NCBI GenBank assembly: GCA_030849065.1
Contig: JASAON010001627.1
Span: 53,970 to 117,969, forward strand
Length of the DNA: 64,000 bases
Source of the DNA: Jaenimonas drosophilae
Lineage: Eukaryota; Euglenozoa; Kinetoplastea; Trypanosomatida; Trypanosomatidae
Reading direction: 5' to 3'
Shown: positions 48,941-57,957 of the stretch, one piece after another
Layout: every line of letters begins with the position of its first letter
Numbering within the stretch: the stretch's first letter is position 1
Notes under the pieces: generated by a model
Database searches by the model: none
Told to the model about the DNA's origin: nothing
What the model saw: the letters and a program-made list of their open reading frames with translations, nothing else
Program-made: the position numbers and the translations under genes

Positions 48941-51900
48941 TCACCTTGAACGTGGGTTGATAGGGGGAAGAGGGCGGCTGTTGCTCACCTCCATCGTCTT
49001 CTCCAAGATGTTGTGGCAGGCATTGGGTGGCATGGGCCGCCAGCGCAGAAGGCGATGTACCGTTTGAGTCTCTGCAGTTTCGAAGGTGTGGGTCTCTTCC
49101 TTTGGGGCACGTGTGTACTGGAGCTTCTGCTGGTCGAGTGCAGTTCGTAGCTCCTCTTCTAGATTCTTGCGACGAAGGCCGGCATCCGTGATGTTCTCAA
49201 TGATGGAGTGGTGCTGCCGACGGAGAGCATCCACCTGAAGCCTGGACACCCTAATCTGCTCTCTTTGACCATCGATGTCGCGCAGCATGATTTCCATCTC
49301 CTGGTCGTGCGTGGAGAGGATAATTTCCTCCTGTGCCACATCCTGATTCATTTCGTTGATCTCACGTTCCTCCGCCGCGGTCATCATGAATCGAGCGACT
49401 GGTCGCTCCGCCCCAACCTCCAGCTGCTGAAGCTCCGTGTGGTACGTTTCGAAGCGATATGCCACTCGAATGTCTGAGAGATGCGTGCGCAGAGGGTCAT
49501 TGCCCAGAGAGGATGACATGTACCACCTCTCACCAATGGCCTCCCGCTTGAAGGCATCTCCAAAGCCGCACTGCAAAACAGAATTGCGAGCGATTTCACA
49601 CAAGTCATTGGGGCTCAACCCCCACACCCGCGCGGCAATGCTGTACTCCTCAATGAGCGGTTCCTGTGTCTGGTGGAACATCATGGGGTCATCGGTACTC
49701 AGAGAGACGTTGAGCCCACGACGGAAGAAGGCAGGAAACGGGTTACTCAAGAATCGTAGGAAGAGAGCGTTGTTGCTCAAGGGCGAAACGTGGAGGCCAA
49801 TCTGGGTAAGGTAGTAAAGATACTGCATGGGTGGGTCATTGCGTAGATTGATGCCATGGCAGATGCTGTTGGCGCATAGGAAGGCACCATAGAGATGCTG
49901 ATCGGATCCTGACTCGCCACAGTGCGGACGAAGGGCAAAGGTGGAGAAGCCGCGTGAAGCGCGGAACTCGTTGAGGGTTCGAATGTTGGCGTAGAGGTAG
50001 TAGAGATAGTAGTTGTAGGGTGGGTTTTCGACTGAGGTCCACGCCCACGGTGAGACTGGGGTGAAGGGCAGGTCGATGGTGGCTTCATTGTCGACAGAGT
50101 CAAAGCCGCTCACGTGCTTCAGAAAGTTGTGGAGAGTGGGGTGCTCCGATGGGTGCAGCGAGGCCTCCCACAGTGGCTGGAAGATGTTCTGCAGGTACTG
50201 CCCGAAACTACCAATCACATTCTGCGCCCGAAAGACCTTGTACACGCGAGGAACCTGGATGATCCACTTGTTGTGCCGGCTAGACATGCCATGTGTGGCA
50301 AACCACAGCGACAGCTTGTCCCACTCACGAATGTCGATTCCATAGACAGACACACGGTTCTCTGCGTAGGTGTACTTATCTCTCGAATACTGAGCGAACA
50401 CGTCGTGAATGAGCTCCGCAAAGTAGCGACCGTTCATGAAGTTGTCCGTCTTGAGAAGCAAGGAGCGGAGATCACCATTACCCATGGGGTTGTACTTGTT
50501 GTTGAAGTTGTCAAAGCGCTCAAACAAGGTGTGATCGGCTTGCAAGCTCAGTTGGTCTACCGTAAGGTTCGTGGTGATACCAGCCTTGGAGAAGAGCTGA
50601 CCTAAGGTGAGGATGTCGTCTCCCTTCTTCATGGCAATGTCATCCGCACTTTCCTGCAGCTTCTGAAGCACAAACCTGAGCATCTGGCGTGGTGTCATTC
50701 CAGCGGCCATGTGGATGTGTGTATCCACCTTCGTCGCCTGGTAGATGTCGCGGTTGGAGGATGACCGCTCCTCGGTCATGCCAGCCTCATTGGCGTGGTT
50801 GAGGGCCAAGTGAAGGTGGTACTTGTGGTCCAAAAGCTCTAATCGCTTGTGGGTAAACTCTTTCACCTCGGCGCTGCCACAGATCCCAATGAGCTCCTGC
50901 AGATCCTTATGATAGTCATCCATGGTGGGAAGGCTCCGCGGCCATGCATGGACGGCGTTTCTAGGATACGAAATGAACACCGCATCACTCGAAGCATAGG
51001 ACCACTCATCCTCGTTGAAGGTGTCTGTCTTGCGCTGGAAGTCCTCCTCCGCCCCACCACGCGATCGCTGATGCTCCCACGGATGTGGGGGCTTCCAAAT
51101 GTACTTGTGGCGCATATCTAAGGCTGTGGCAATGCGCTTGGATGCCAAGGCGGCGTTGGGCAACCTCTTCGGACCACTCAAGACAGTTCTCGGAAAGCGA
51201 ATACGGTAGTCGAGCACGGTGTTGTACTCCACCTCTCTTACCGTACTCAGGTAATGCCACCGGTTGAAGCTGGCGGCGGGATCCTGCACTCGGCCAAAAT
51301 ACATATCCCGCAGCATGTTCCGCTCTAGCCTCCAAGACTCCTCACGGAATGCCAAGCGCACATTGGTCACCTGACTGTGCTCAAACTCGTTGCCTGAAAC
51401 TCCCTGAGCGTAATGTGCGCCGAGCCACTCGCGCTTGACTTGATCAGGGAAGGTGGAGACGACCACGCTGTTGTAAGCCAACTCCGTCATGTCAAGGGCA
51501 CTCAGACGAAACATCTTCTGTGCCGTGGCGTACTCCTCCGAGAGGGCATTTGGGCTATGATGTACCACCATGGGTGATTCAGTGGAGATGGTGAGGTTCA
51601 GGCAGCGGTGGAGAAAGTTGGGCAGCGGAGAGTCTTGGTACCGCACCACCCCTTCCATATGATCCCGGAGAGGTGAGAGCGAAAGCCCAACACGATGGAG
51701 ACCGCAGAGGTACTGCAACACAGGGAAGTGCAGAAGCTTGGCTCCACGGGTAATGACGTCGGAGAGCATGTAGCCACCAATCAGGTCATCCATCCCTGTA
51801 CGATGATTGGCACTAATACGAAGTTGGAGCGTGTTGAGCATCTTGCGTTTCCGCAGGCTATTCGCGACGGTGAGGTTTGCATAAATGTAGTAGGTGTAGT

Positions 51901-53128
51901 AGAGCAGGTTTTGGGCATCTCCATAGGCAACCGTATCTGGAATACCCAAAGAGGCATCAAACTCCTTCTCTGGTCCGTGGGCGTAGTGCTCAACCTGAAT
52001 CGCACCAACCTGTTGAAGAAACCAAGCAATGGTTGTATTCTTGGGATCGGAAGGAGCAATTGTCGCCTTCAGCATGGGAAGAAACAGGTTGTCTAGCTGA
52101 TCTTGGAAGTTCTTGCACTCTACCCGGTATCCATCCGGGGGATGGCGCAGCATGCGCACCTGCAAGGTCCAACGGCTGCGAACGAAAGGGCCAACATTGT
52201 TCATCTGGAGGGAGGTGGCAATGTCAAGGAGCTCATTGGGGTAGGTACCATATATGGGAATGTTGTACTCCGCACCTTGAGGGGAGCGGGTTGCCATATC
52301 AGCCCTCCCTAGTGTCCGACGCAGAAGCTTATGGCAATAGGAGCCATTCAGATGAAGGAAGATGTACCGCAGCTCCGCACTGAGTGCAGTAAAGTTGTCA
52401 AGATCGGCATCACCCGATTCCGCACCTTCACCCATGGTCTGCCAGCCAAGACCTTCGACGGTGAGCACCTTGGGATCACTCACCCCAAAGCTCTGAAGCA
52501 GCTCCTGCAAGGTGGTGTTGGTGCCATCCTGCAGAGTCACGGAAGACTCTGGGTAGCGGCTGCAGCACTCACCGACGAAGTCCAGCACCTCTTGTGCATC
52601 CATGCTTTTAGACAAGGTCACCGATGGGTCTACCTTGGCAACTCGTGCGAAGACGCCACCACCACGTCGGAGGTTCTGCTTCTCTTCAATTTCAGCGTTG
52701 AGGAGAAAGAAGAGGCGAGAGCGCTCCTGCATGATGCCTAGGCGATGTTGGCACGCGGCCATGCATTTGGAACTACCAACAATGAGTTGCATCTTCTGAA
52801 CATCCGATGCGAACTGAGTCCATGGCTGAAGAGTGTAGTACTGTGAAACGTCGTGGTCGGAGATGAGATACAGCCCATTTTCAGATCCAAGCGTCACTCG
52901 CGGAGGTAGACGAGAAGCCTCCTCAATAGATGTGTGCTTCTTGGTGGGAACCGATTTGTAGAGTGTTCGAATACACAGGGCTGCATCAATCCGTTCGTGC
53001 ACCTGTCGCATCTTCACACCGCCATCATCCCCATCAATCATGACTTTGAACATGTTGGATTCCTCCAGCTCAACTAGGTTGGGATGACGCGATTGGAGGC
53101 GTGAGCTCCTATTGTGGTGTTCTCCCAT
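48941..53128 (-). CDS. Tandem AMP deaminase: degenerate N-terminal copy fused to an intact catalytic copy
   Basis: The product has 1395 residues. The second half is a complete AMP deaminase (AMP to IMP plus ammonia): KVDTHIHMAAGM with the zinc His pair (~804/806), RPHCGESG (~1068), and SLSTDDPMMFHQTQEPLIEE with the paired Asp (~1146/1147). The first half aligns with it but has lost these residues: KVDPSVTLSKSM (~165), NHRTGMDD in place of the HCGESG region, and TISTESPMVVHHSPNALSEE in place of STDDP. A coiled coil (about 1245-1340) and a Pro-rich tail follow. The layout implies internal duplication with the N-terminal copy turned regulatory. The ATG at 53128 follows a GTG-opened extension that was discarded. 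Purine nucleotide balance is the likely role. Confidence 0.93.
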   Translation of the reverse strand: MGEHHNRSSRLQSRHPNLVELEESNMFKVMIDGDDGGVKMRQVHERIDAALCIRTLYKSVPTKKHTSIEEASRLPPRVTLGSENGLYLISDHDVSQYYTLQPWTQFASDVQKMQLIVGSSKCMAACQHRLGIMQERSRLFFLLNAEIEEKQNLRRGGGVFARVAKVDPSVTLSKSMDAQEVLDFVGECCSRYPESSVTLQDGTNTTLQELLQSFGVSDPKVLTVEGLGWQTMGEGAESGDADLDNFTALSAELRYIFLHLNGSYCHKLLRRTLGRADMATRSPQGAEYNIPIYGTYPNELLDIATSLQMNNVGPFVRSRWTLQVRMLRHPPDGYRVECKNFQDQLDNLFLPMLKATIAPSDPKNTTIAWFLQQVGAIQVEHYAHGPEKEFDASLGIPDTVAYGDAQNLLYYTYYIYANLTVANSLRKRKMLNTLQLRISANHRTGMDDLIGGYMLSDVITRGAKLLHFPVLQYLCGLHRVGLSLSPLRDHMEGVVRYQDSPLPNFLHRCLNLTISTESPMVVHHSPNALSEEYATAQKMFRLSALDMTELAYNSVVVSTFPDQVKREWLGAHYAQGVSGNEFEHSQVTNVRLAFREESWRLERNMLRDMYFGRVQDPAASFNRWHYLSTVREVEYNTVLDYRIRFPRTVLSGPKRLPNAALASKRIATALDMRHKYIWKPPHPWEHQRSRGGAEEDFQRKTDTFNEDEWSYASSDAVFISYPRNAVHAWPRSLPTMDDYHKDLQELIGICGSAEVKEFTHKRLELLDHKYHLHLALNHANEAGMTEERSSSNRDIYQATKVDTHIHMAAGMTPRQMLRFVLQKLQESADDIAMKKGDDILTLGQLFSKAGITTNLTVDQLSLQADHTLFERFDNFNNKYNPMGNGDLRSLLLKTDNFMNGRYFAELIHDVFAQYSRDKYTYAENRVSVYGIDIREWDKLSLWFATHGMSSRHNKWIIQVPRVYKVFRAQNVIGSFGQYLQNIFQPLWEASLHPSEHPTLHNFLKHVSGFDSVDNEATIDLPFTPVSPWAWTSVENPPYNYYLYYLYANIRTLNEFRASRGFSTFALRPHCGESGSDQHLYGAFLCANSICHGINLRNDPPMQYLYYLTQIGLHVSPLSNNALFLRFLSNPFPAFFRRGLNVSLSTDDPMMFHQTQEPLIEEYSIAARVWGLSPNDLCEIARNSVLQCGFGDAFKREAIGERWYMSSSLGNDPLRTHLSDIRVAYRFETYHTELQQLEVGAERPVARFMMTAAEEREINEMNQDVAQEEIILSTHDQEMEIMLRDIDGQREQIRVSRLQVDALRRQHHSIIENITDAGLRRKNLEEELRTALDQQKLQYTRAPKEETHTFETAETQTVHRLLRWRPMPPNACHNILEKTMEVSNSRPLPPINPRSR

Positions 53129-53537
53129 TGCTGATATCCTAAGAACTATGTACAAGAAGCTCGCTGAAGTAGAGAGCTCAAGTGGGCTCACTCACGACCG
53201 CAGTCTTTGTGAGTGAGGTACGAGTGTGGGTGTGGCGTTCACGCGCCGCACTAAGCAACATCAATGTCGAATCGAAGAAGTAAATAAAAAGAGTGACAGG
53301 GTGCAGCAATCAAGAATGTGCGCCAAATGAGCGGCATTACTCAATTCGTTGATGGGGGATCTCATCCAACTTTCTGTTTTTACCACACAGGTTAGTGGGA
53401 ATTTCTGCGCTGCCACCCCAGCCTCTCACCAGTGGGGGCACCCAACGCATGAGCCAAACGCCTGTCGCAAGCACGCAGGGCAGGGCAAGGATTGATGGAT
53501 AGGTGTAATAAATTGAAATAGTAGAAGTGGTGGACGC
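53129..53537. other. Intergenic
   Basis: Plus-strand purine run at about 53274-53298 is the likely acceptor tract for the AMP deaminase gene. No gene is recognised. Confidence 0.4.
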
Positions 53538-54614
53538 TTAGGAAAACATCGTCTTGAATCGGGACGCCATCTTCTCCTTCTGCGCGCGCTCCATCGCCTT
53601 GGCTTCGTTGAGCTTCGCCGCCACATCCGCATTTTGGGGTTCCAACCGCTGAGCCTCACGGAGATCCGCAACCGCGCCTGTGGCATCATTCAAATGAAGG
53701 AATGCAGTTGCACGGCGGAAGAGGGCTTTGGTGTTGTTCGGATCATACTTCAACGCCTTAGTCGCAGATTTGTGGGCTGCAGACCATTGCTGAAGCTTGA
53801 GGTAGCACATGGCTGCATTGTTGTTGCACGCGACCTTCTGTTCGTTGAGCACCTTCTCATCCACGAGTGATTCCTTCACCTCTGCTAAGTATGATGCAGC
53901 TTTGACGTACTTCTCCGCAGCAATCTCGAAAGATCCGGATTGAAAGTGCGAGGAGCCAATCTGACGGATTTTTTCAGCAGCCTCCATGAGTCCTTTGTCA
54001 TTCAGAGAGGGCTGGGCGTCGCATGCGTATTCTGGATACACATCACCGTCGGCGGGTGGCACGACATCTTCCAATGTATCAACCGTTCCGCAATCCACAA
54101 CACAGCACTCATTCGTGGGGCGGTCAGCCACACCCGTTGAAACGTGCTCGATGTTTCGCACAGTATTCATACCCCTCACAACGCGGCCAAAGACAACGTG
54201 CTTGCCCGTGAGATGGGAAGCGGGGGCTACGGTAATGAAGAACTGCGATCCATTCGTGTTGCGTCCAGCGTTGGCCATCGCCAAGAGTCCTGATTTGTCG
54301 CAGGGAAGTTCAAAGTTTTCATCCTCAAACTTCTCTCCATAGATGGAAACACCACCTGTACCGTCACGCTTGGTGAAGTCCCCTCCCTGAATCATGAAGC
54401 CCTTGATAACACGGTGAAAGATGGAGTTCTTGTACGTCATCGGGGTCTGAGAACCGTTGGTTCTGGTCACCATCTCTCCATTGTTGCCCAGGCACAGCTG
54501 ACGAAAGTTACGGCACGTTTGAGGAACCACGTCATCGAAGAGCTCCATCACAATGCGCTCCTTCTGTGGTGTACCACCTATGCACACATCAAACCAGCAG
54601 TAATCCTTACCCAT
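53538..54614 (-). CDS. Cyclophilin 40-type peptidyl-prolyl isomerase
   Basis: The product has 358 residues. The N-terminal cyclophilin domain (1-175) has the full active site: [20 protein letters not shown], the [18 protein letters not shown] segment, and [18 protein letters not shown]. The usual active-site Trp position reads [10 protein letters not shown], so the cyclosporin-binding Trp is replaced by His, as in many Cyp40 proteins. Three TPR motifs follow (about 205-335), ending [17 protein letters not shown] and [20 protein letters not shown]. Cyp40 is an Hsp90 co-chaperone. In trypanosomatids it affects growth and morphology. Start ATG at 54614. Confidence 0.94.
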   Translation of the reverse strand: MGKDYCWFDVCIGGTPQKERIVMELFDDVVPQTCRNFRQLCLGNNGEMVTRTNGSQTPMTYKNSIFHRVIKGFMIQGGDFTKRDGTGGVSIYGEKFEDENFELPCDKSGLLAMANAGRNTNGSQFFITVAPASHLTGKHVVFGRVVRGMNTVRNIEHVSTGVADRPTNECCVVDCGTVDTLEDVVPPADGDVYPEYACDAQPSLNDKGLMEAAEKIRQIGSSHFQSGSFEIAAEKYVKAASYLAEVKESLVDEKVLNEQKVACNNNAAMCYLKLQQWSAAHKSATKALKYDPNNTKALFRRATAFLHLNDATGAVADLREAQRLEPQNADVAAKLNEAKAMERAQKEKMASRFKTMFS

Positions 54615-55037
54615 GGTTGCGCTACGAAGATGTTTTGTGAATTCTTGTCTTACCGATAAGTTGAAGTTGAAGTAACCGTCCTAGAGTTGGGGGATGATTG
54701 AGGAGCGAAGAAGAAGAAGAGTCATTGCTTACAGTGCTCCTCATACAGCAGCGAGCTGCACATGCACAGTGTGACGATGACGCAGCTCGTGTGCTGGTGT
54801 AGACCGAAGAGAGACCTCCGAGAGAGACATTCTCGGAGATCTCCAAGGTACAGAAGTGCGGCCCAACAAACGTGGAGAAAGTCTAACGACGGTTCTAGAA
54901 AAAAGCAGATCAGCCGTTGATGGAGCGGCGTCACACATGCGAGCACGAGCGAATGGAGGAGACACTCCGGCCACGTCGATATGAGGGCGTTTAGGTTATC
55001 TTGCCCACTCACATGTATTATTGGAGCTTCAATAGTA
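54615..55037. other. Intergenic
   Basis: A GAAGAAGAAGAAG run at 54706-54718 (plus strand) is a minus-strand pyrimidine tract for the cyclophilin gene. No gene is recognised. Confidence 0.45.
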
Positions 55038-55484
55038 TTAGAACCCGTACTGCTTCATGAAGAAGCACACCACTGATGCCACCATGCACGCCGCGATCTC
55101 AAATCCGCCCTCGGTGACAAGAAGCTGGAATGGTCGCTGGCAGGAGAAGTGGCGGTAGATGCTCGTGAATCCCATCAGAGCAACGACCACAGCCACATTC
55201 TCATAATCATAGAGGGTCTTCGCTCCACAGACCTGAATCAGCATCAGCAGTGCCAATGAGCGCATCACCGCACTGACGAAGCAAGTGAGGGATACGAAAA
55301 AGGGAGGGTAGCGGTGAATGGAGTGCTCCAGACGACGGACGCCCTTATCAGCAGCACGGTAGTAGTGGTCAAGGTGGTGTACGATGCAGCCAAACCACAG
55401 CATCGCAAACACCTGCTGAGCAACAGCCGATGCCAAGACGTAGTACACATCAACCTGACGGGCGTGAGCAAGAACGACTTCCAT
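55038..55484 (-). CDS. Small four-helix membrane protein, DUF1761-like
   Basis: The product has 148 residues with four hydrophobic segments (about 12-38, 68-92, 98-114 and 122-143). The opening AVAQQVFAMLWFG and the closing RPFQLLVTEGGFEIAACMVA resemble the first and last helices of the DUF1761 family, a small-membrane-protein family of unknown function; this is a weak pattern match. The frame opens at a TTG six codons upstream; the ATG at 55484 is preferred. The two-His/Asp cluster VHHLDHYYRAADKG after the first helix is a notable hydrophilic loop. Confidence 0.65.
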   Translation of the reverse strand: MEVVLAHARQVDVYYVLASAVAQQVFAMLWFGCIVHHLDHYYRAADKGVRRLEHSIHRYPPFFVSLTCFVSAVMRSLALLMLIQVCGAKTLYDYENVAVVVALMGFTSIYRHFSCQRPFQLLVTEGGFEIAACMVASVVCFFMKQYGF

Positions 55485-55877
55485 TGGATGTAAGTGGCTC
55501 AAAAATTAGATCGTTGATGAAATGGGGAGGGGGGATCTTGCTTGGAGACATATATATATAAGAGAGAAGAGTGCATTGTGAGTTTTCAGAATCCCATCCA
55601 CAAGTGACTCATGTACTCGAATGGTATCAAGTCACCCAGTGTTTGGCTATCTAAGCTTTAGTGGGAATCAAGCCGGCATCGGATACATTACATAACCTCT
55701 TCGTGAGTCCCTTGCTCGAAGCAGGGATCACGAGAGAAGAATACCAGACTCTATCTTCGTCGCAAATCCCACGAAGTACATACACCAGGAAGCATCATCA
55801 TCCTATGTTTGCATGTGTGCGAAGGGCATCTTGAATTCACCGCCGGTACGACACAGGCACAACGGCAGTGGAGCTCA
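55485..55877. other. Intergenic
   Basis: A (TA)5 run at 55551-55560 followed by GAGAGAAGAG. No gene is recognised. Confidence 0.4.
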
Positions 55878-56924
55878 CTATGACTTCGCGGCGATGGCCA
55901 CACCAGCTTCCTTCGCTAAGGAAAGAAGATGGCTTGCGTAGCTTGCCTTCAGGTCCACCCAGAGCAGCAGCTTGTGCGAAGTGCCAGATGGCGTAGTCTG
56001 GGAAGACTGTGCATCGTAGTGCAGCTTTGGTGAGCCAACGCAATCAGAACTGACGCAGAAGGAATTTGATGCAACCTGGATGATGGCCTTGTATCCATCC
56101 TGTGCAGCCTGTTCGGCAATCAGGCTATCCAGCTGCTCCTTCGTGACCGCTGAGGTTGAACGTAGCACCACATCGATGGCACATCCCTCACGCACAGGAA
56201 CCTGCAGGGCAGTGGCACTCAGTCGGCCAATCAGTTGAGGGAACAACTTCGTGAGAGTGCCCGAGCCATTGTTTTGGTGGGGTGCTATGGCATCGGAGCC
56301 GGAAGATACCATGCGAGCCTGACGCCACTCACGTTTCTCCGCACACCGGCCAGCCGCAGGATCAGCCGGCTGCATGGGAAGAACTGCCGTGTAGCTGAGC
56401 TCCTCTACGCCCACTGTTTTGGTCAGGATATCTACCAGGGGAGCGAGGGCAGCACCGACACTCACTCCAGCACAGAGCACCGGGAGACCCTTCCCTAGAT
56501 TCTTACCGTTCACACACGGAACCACTGTTGCCGCATCTGCACTTTGAGCCGAAATGATGACAGCAGCAGCACCGGCCGAAACGTGGCTCCAGCTGCGCTC
56601 GCGAGTTGTACACGTACCAGTACACTCAAACACCACTTTGACCTGCAGGTCACCCCAGCCAACAGAGCACGCATCGTGCGCATGAGTCACACGAACGCGC
56701 TGTGTTCCGTTAACAACAATGTAGTCATCACTCAGTACTTCTACAGTAATTGCGTCTCGGCGATGACTCGGTAGTTCATTCTCAATTAGGTACGCTACAT
56801 ACTCGGTGCAGCACGAAGGGTCGTTCAGTGCGACCACTGCCAATGTTGGATCACTGAGGGACGCGAAGAACAGAGCGCGTCCAACCGGCCCGAAGCCGTT
56901 GATACCAAGGAGCAGAGGAGCCAT
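55878..56924 (-). CDS. GAPDH homologue lacking the catalytic cysteine and histidine
   Basis: The product has 348 residues, the usual GAPDH length. The NAD-binding start is kept (LLGINGFGPVGRALFFASLS, canonical GINGFGRIGR), as are ALNDP, VVFECTG and the HVSAGAAAVIISAQSADA segment. The catalytic motif, normally SNASCTTNCLAPL, reads CAGVSVGAALAPL (151-163), placing Ser155 where the nucleophilic Cys belongs. The partner His in HSYTATQ is replaced by Leu176 (EELSYTAVLP). The substrate-binding SSTGAAK region is also rewritten. It can hardly be an active dehydrogenase. The C-terminus, AKS, is not a canonical glycosomal PTS1. A role in NAD sensing, RNA binding or complex formation is conceivable but unproven. 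Confidence 0.85.
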   Translation of the reverse strand: MAPLLLGINGFGPVGRALFFASLSDPTLAVVALNDPSCCTEYVAYLIENELPSHRRDAITVEVLSDDYIVVNGTQRVRVTHAHDACSVGWGDLQVKVVFECTGTCTTRERSWSHVSAGAAAVIISAQSADAATVVPCVNGKNLGKGLPVLCAGVSVGAALAPLVDILTKTVGVEELSYTAVLPMQPADPAAGRCAEKREWRQARMVSSGSDAIAPHQNNGSGTLTKLFPQLIGRLSATALQVPVREGCAIDVVLRSTSAVTKEQLDSLIAEQAAQDGYKAIIQVASNSFCVSSDCVGSPKLHYDAQSSQTTPSGTSHKLLLWVDLKASYASHLLSLAKEAGVAIAAKS

Positions 56925-57393
56925 CGCTGTGAGGGTGTCACTAGCACTTTTTTTCAGTTAAAATCTACGTGGCCTCCGTGTGAACTGTAAGAAAGAAACC
57001 AGGCAACTAAGAAAAAGGAAATGAAATGCATGCATCAGGAAAAGCTCTCTCTCTCTCTCTCAGCTGCAGTCAAGTGAAATAGCTCACCTGTTGTGTGACA
57101 ATTCAGTATTTGAGTTACGCGGAAACAGAAGAACTGTCTGTTCTTCGTTTGGTAGAAGCACTGGATATGGATTTTGGTTGGAGAAGAGAGATCCTCAGCG
57201 AGGAAAAGTGTATTAGTTTCCGTCGCAATCGTGGCAGCAGGCATAGTGCATTTCCTCGGGTAATCTTTTTAACAGCTCATGAGCTCCCGCTGTGGAGTAG
57301 TCACCAAACACCATAGTAGTTGCATCCAATGCAACGGAAACATGCAGATACCCATCTCCAAGCAGACTCGCCATCTTGTTCACGGTACGCTCA
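56925..57393. other. Intergenic
   Basis: Holds a (CT)8 repeat on the plus strand at 57045-57060, opposite to the usual strand bias of acceptor tracts here, and a purine run at about 57000-57025. No gene is recognised. Confidence 0.45.
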
Positions 57394-57831
57394 TCACTCG
57401 ATAAACTTTTTGTACTGCTCTTCATTCATCAGTCCATCCGGAAGTGATGCACACTGAACCTTCACCAGCCATCCTTCTTGCTCCGGAGAGTGATTGATAA
57501 GGCCTGGTTCATCCGCCAGCCGCTCGTTTACTGAAGAAACGGTGCCTGTGAGAGGTGAATAAACATTACTGGTTGCCTTCACACTCTCCACTTCACCAAC
57601 TACATCCTTCGCCGAAACAGTATCACCTACCTGCGGCAATGAGACAAATACCACATCGCCCAAGTTCTCCTGCGCATATGTGGTGACTCCAATCGTTGCC
57701 TCGCCACTCTCGTGCTCAAGCCATTCATGAGTGTCAGTGAAGTATCGCGTACTGTAGGCACGCGAGATAGCGCCGCATGTAGCAAAGCGACTGGCAGCAG
57801 AGCCAAGTGAGCGGGTGAAAATACGCTTCAT
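57394..57831 (-). CDS. GCVH: Glycine cleavage system H protein, mitochondrial
   Basis: The product has 145 residues. A presequence of about 26 residues (MKRIFTRSLGSAASRFATCG) precedes the mature H protein: YFTDTHEWLEHESGEATIGV, LGDVVFVSLPQVGDTVSAKD, and the lipoylation site VGEVESVKATSNVYSPLTG with the lipoyl lysine at position 85. The ending DGLMNEEQYKKFIE is also typical. It shuttles the aminomethyl group between the P, T and L proteins in glycine breakdown. Start ATG at 57831. Confidence 0.95.
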   Translation of the reverse strand: MKRIFTRSLGSAASRFATCGAISRAYSTRYFTDTHEWLEHESGEATIGVTTYAQENLGDVVFVSLPQVGDTVSAKDVVGEVESVKATSNVYSPLTGTVSSVNERLADEPGLINHSPEQEGWLVKVQCASLPDGLMNEEQYKKFIE

Positions 57832-57957
57832 AGTTCGCGAGTGAGCTACAAAAAAAAGAAAAACAATTCAGGTAAGGTAGTGCCATCAGTGGAGCAAAAC
57901 TACATACGCGACTCTGCGAATCAAGCTGACAAAATGTTGTTTGGATAGTTATCCTGA

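Noticed and set aside
57213..57425. 70-residue minus-strand ORF overlapping the 3' end of the H protein gene
   Set aside because: It starts inside the H protein coding region in another frame and has no splice acceptor of its own.
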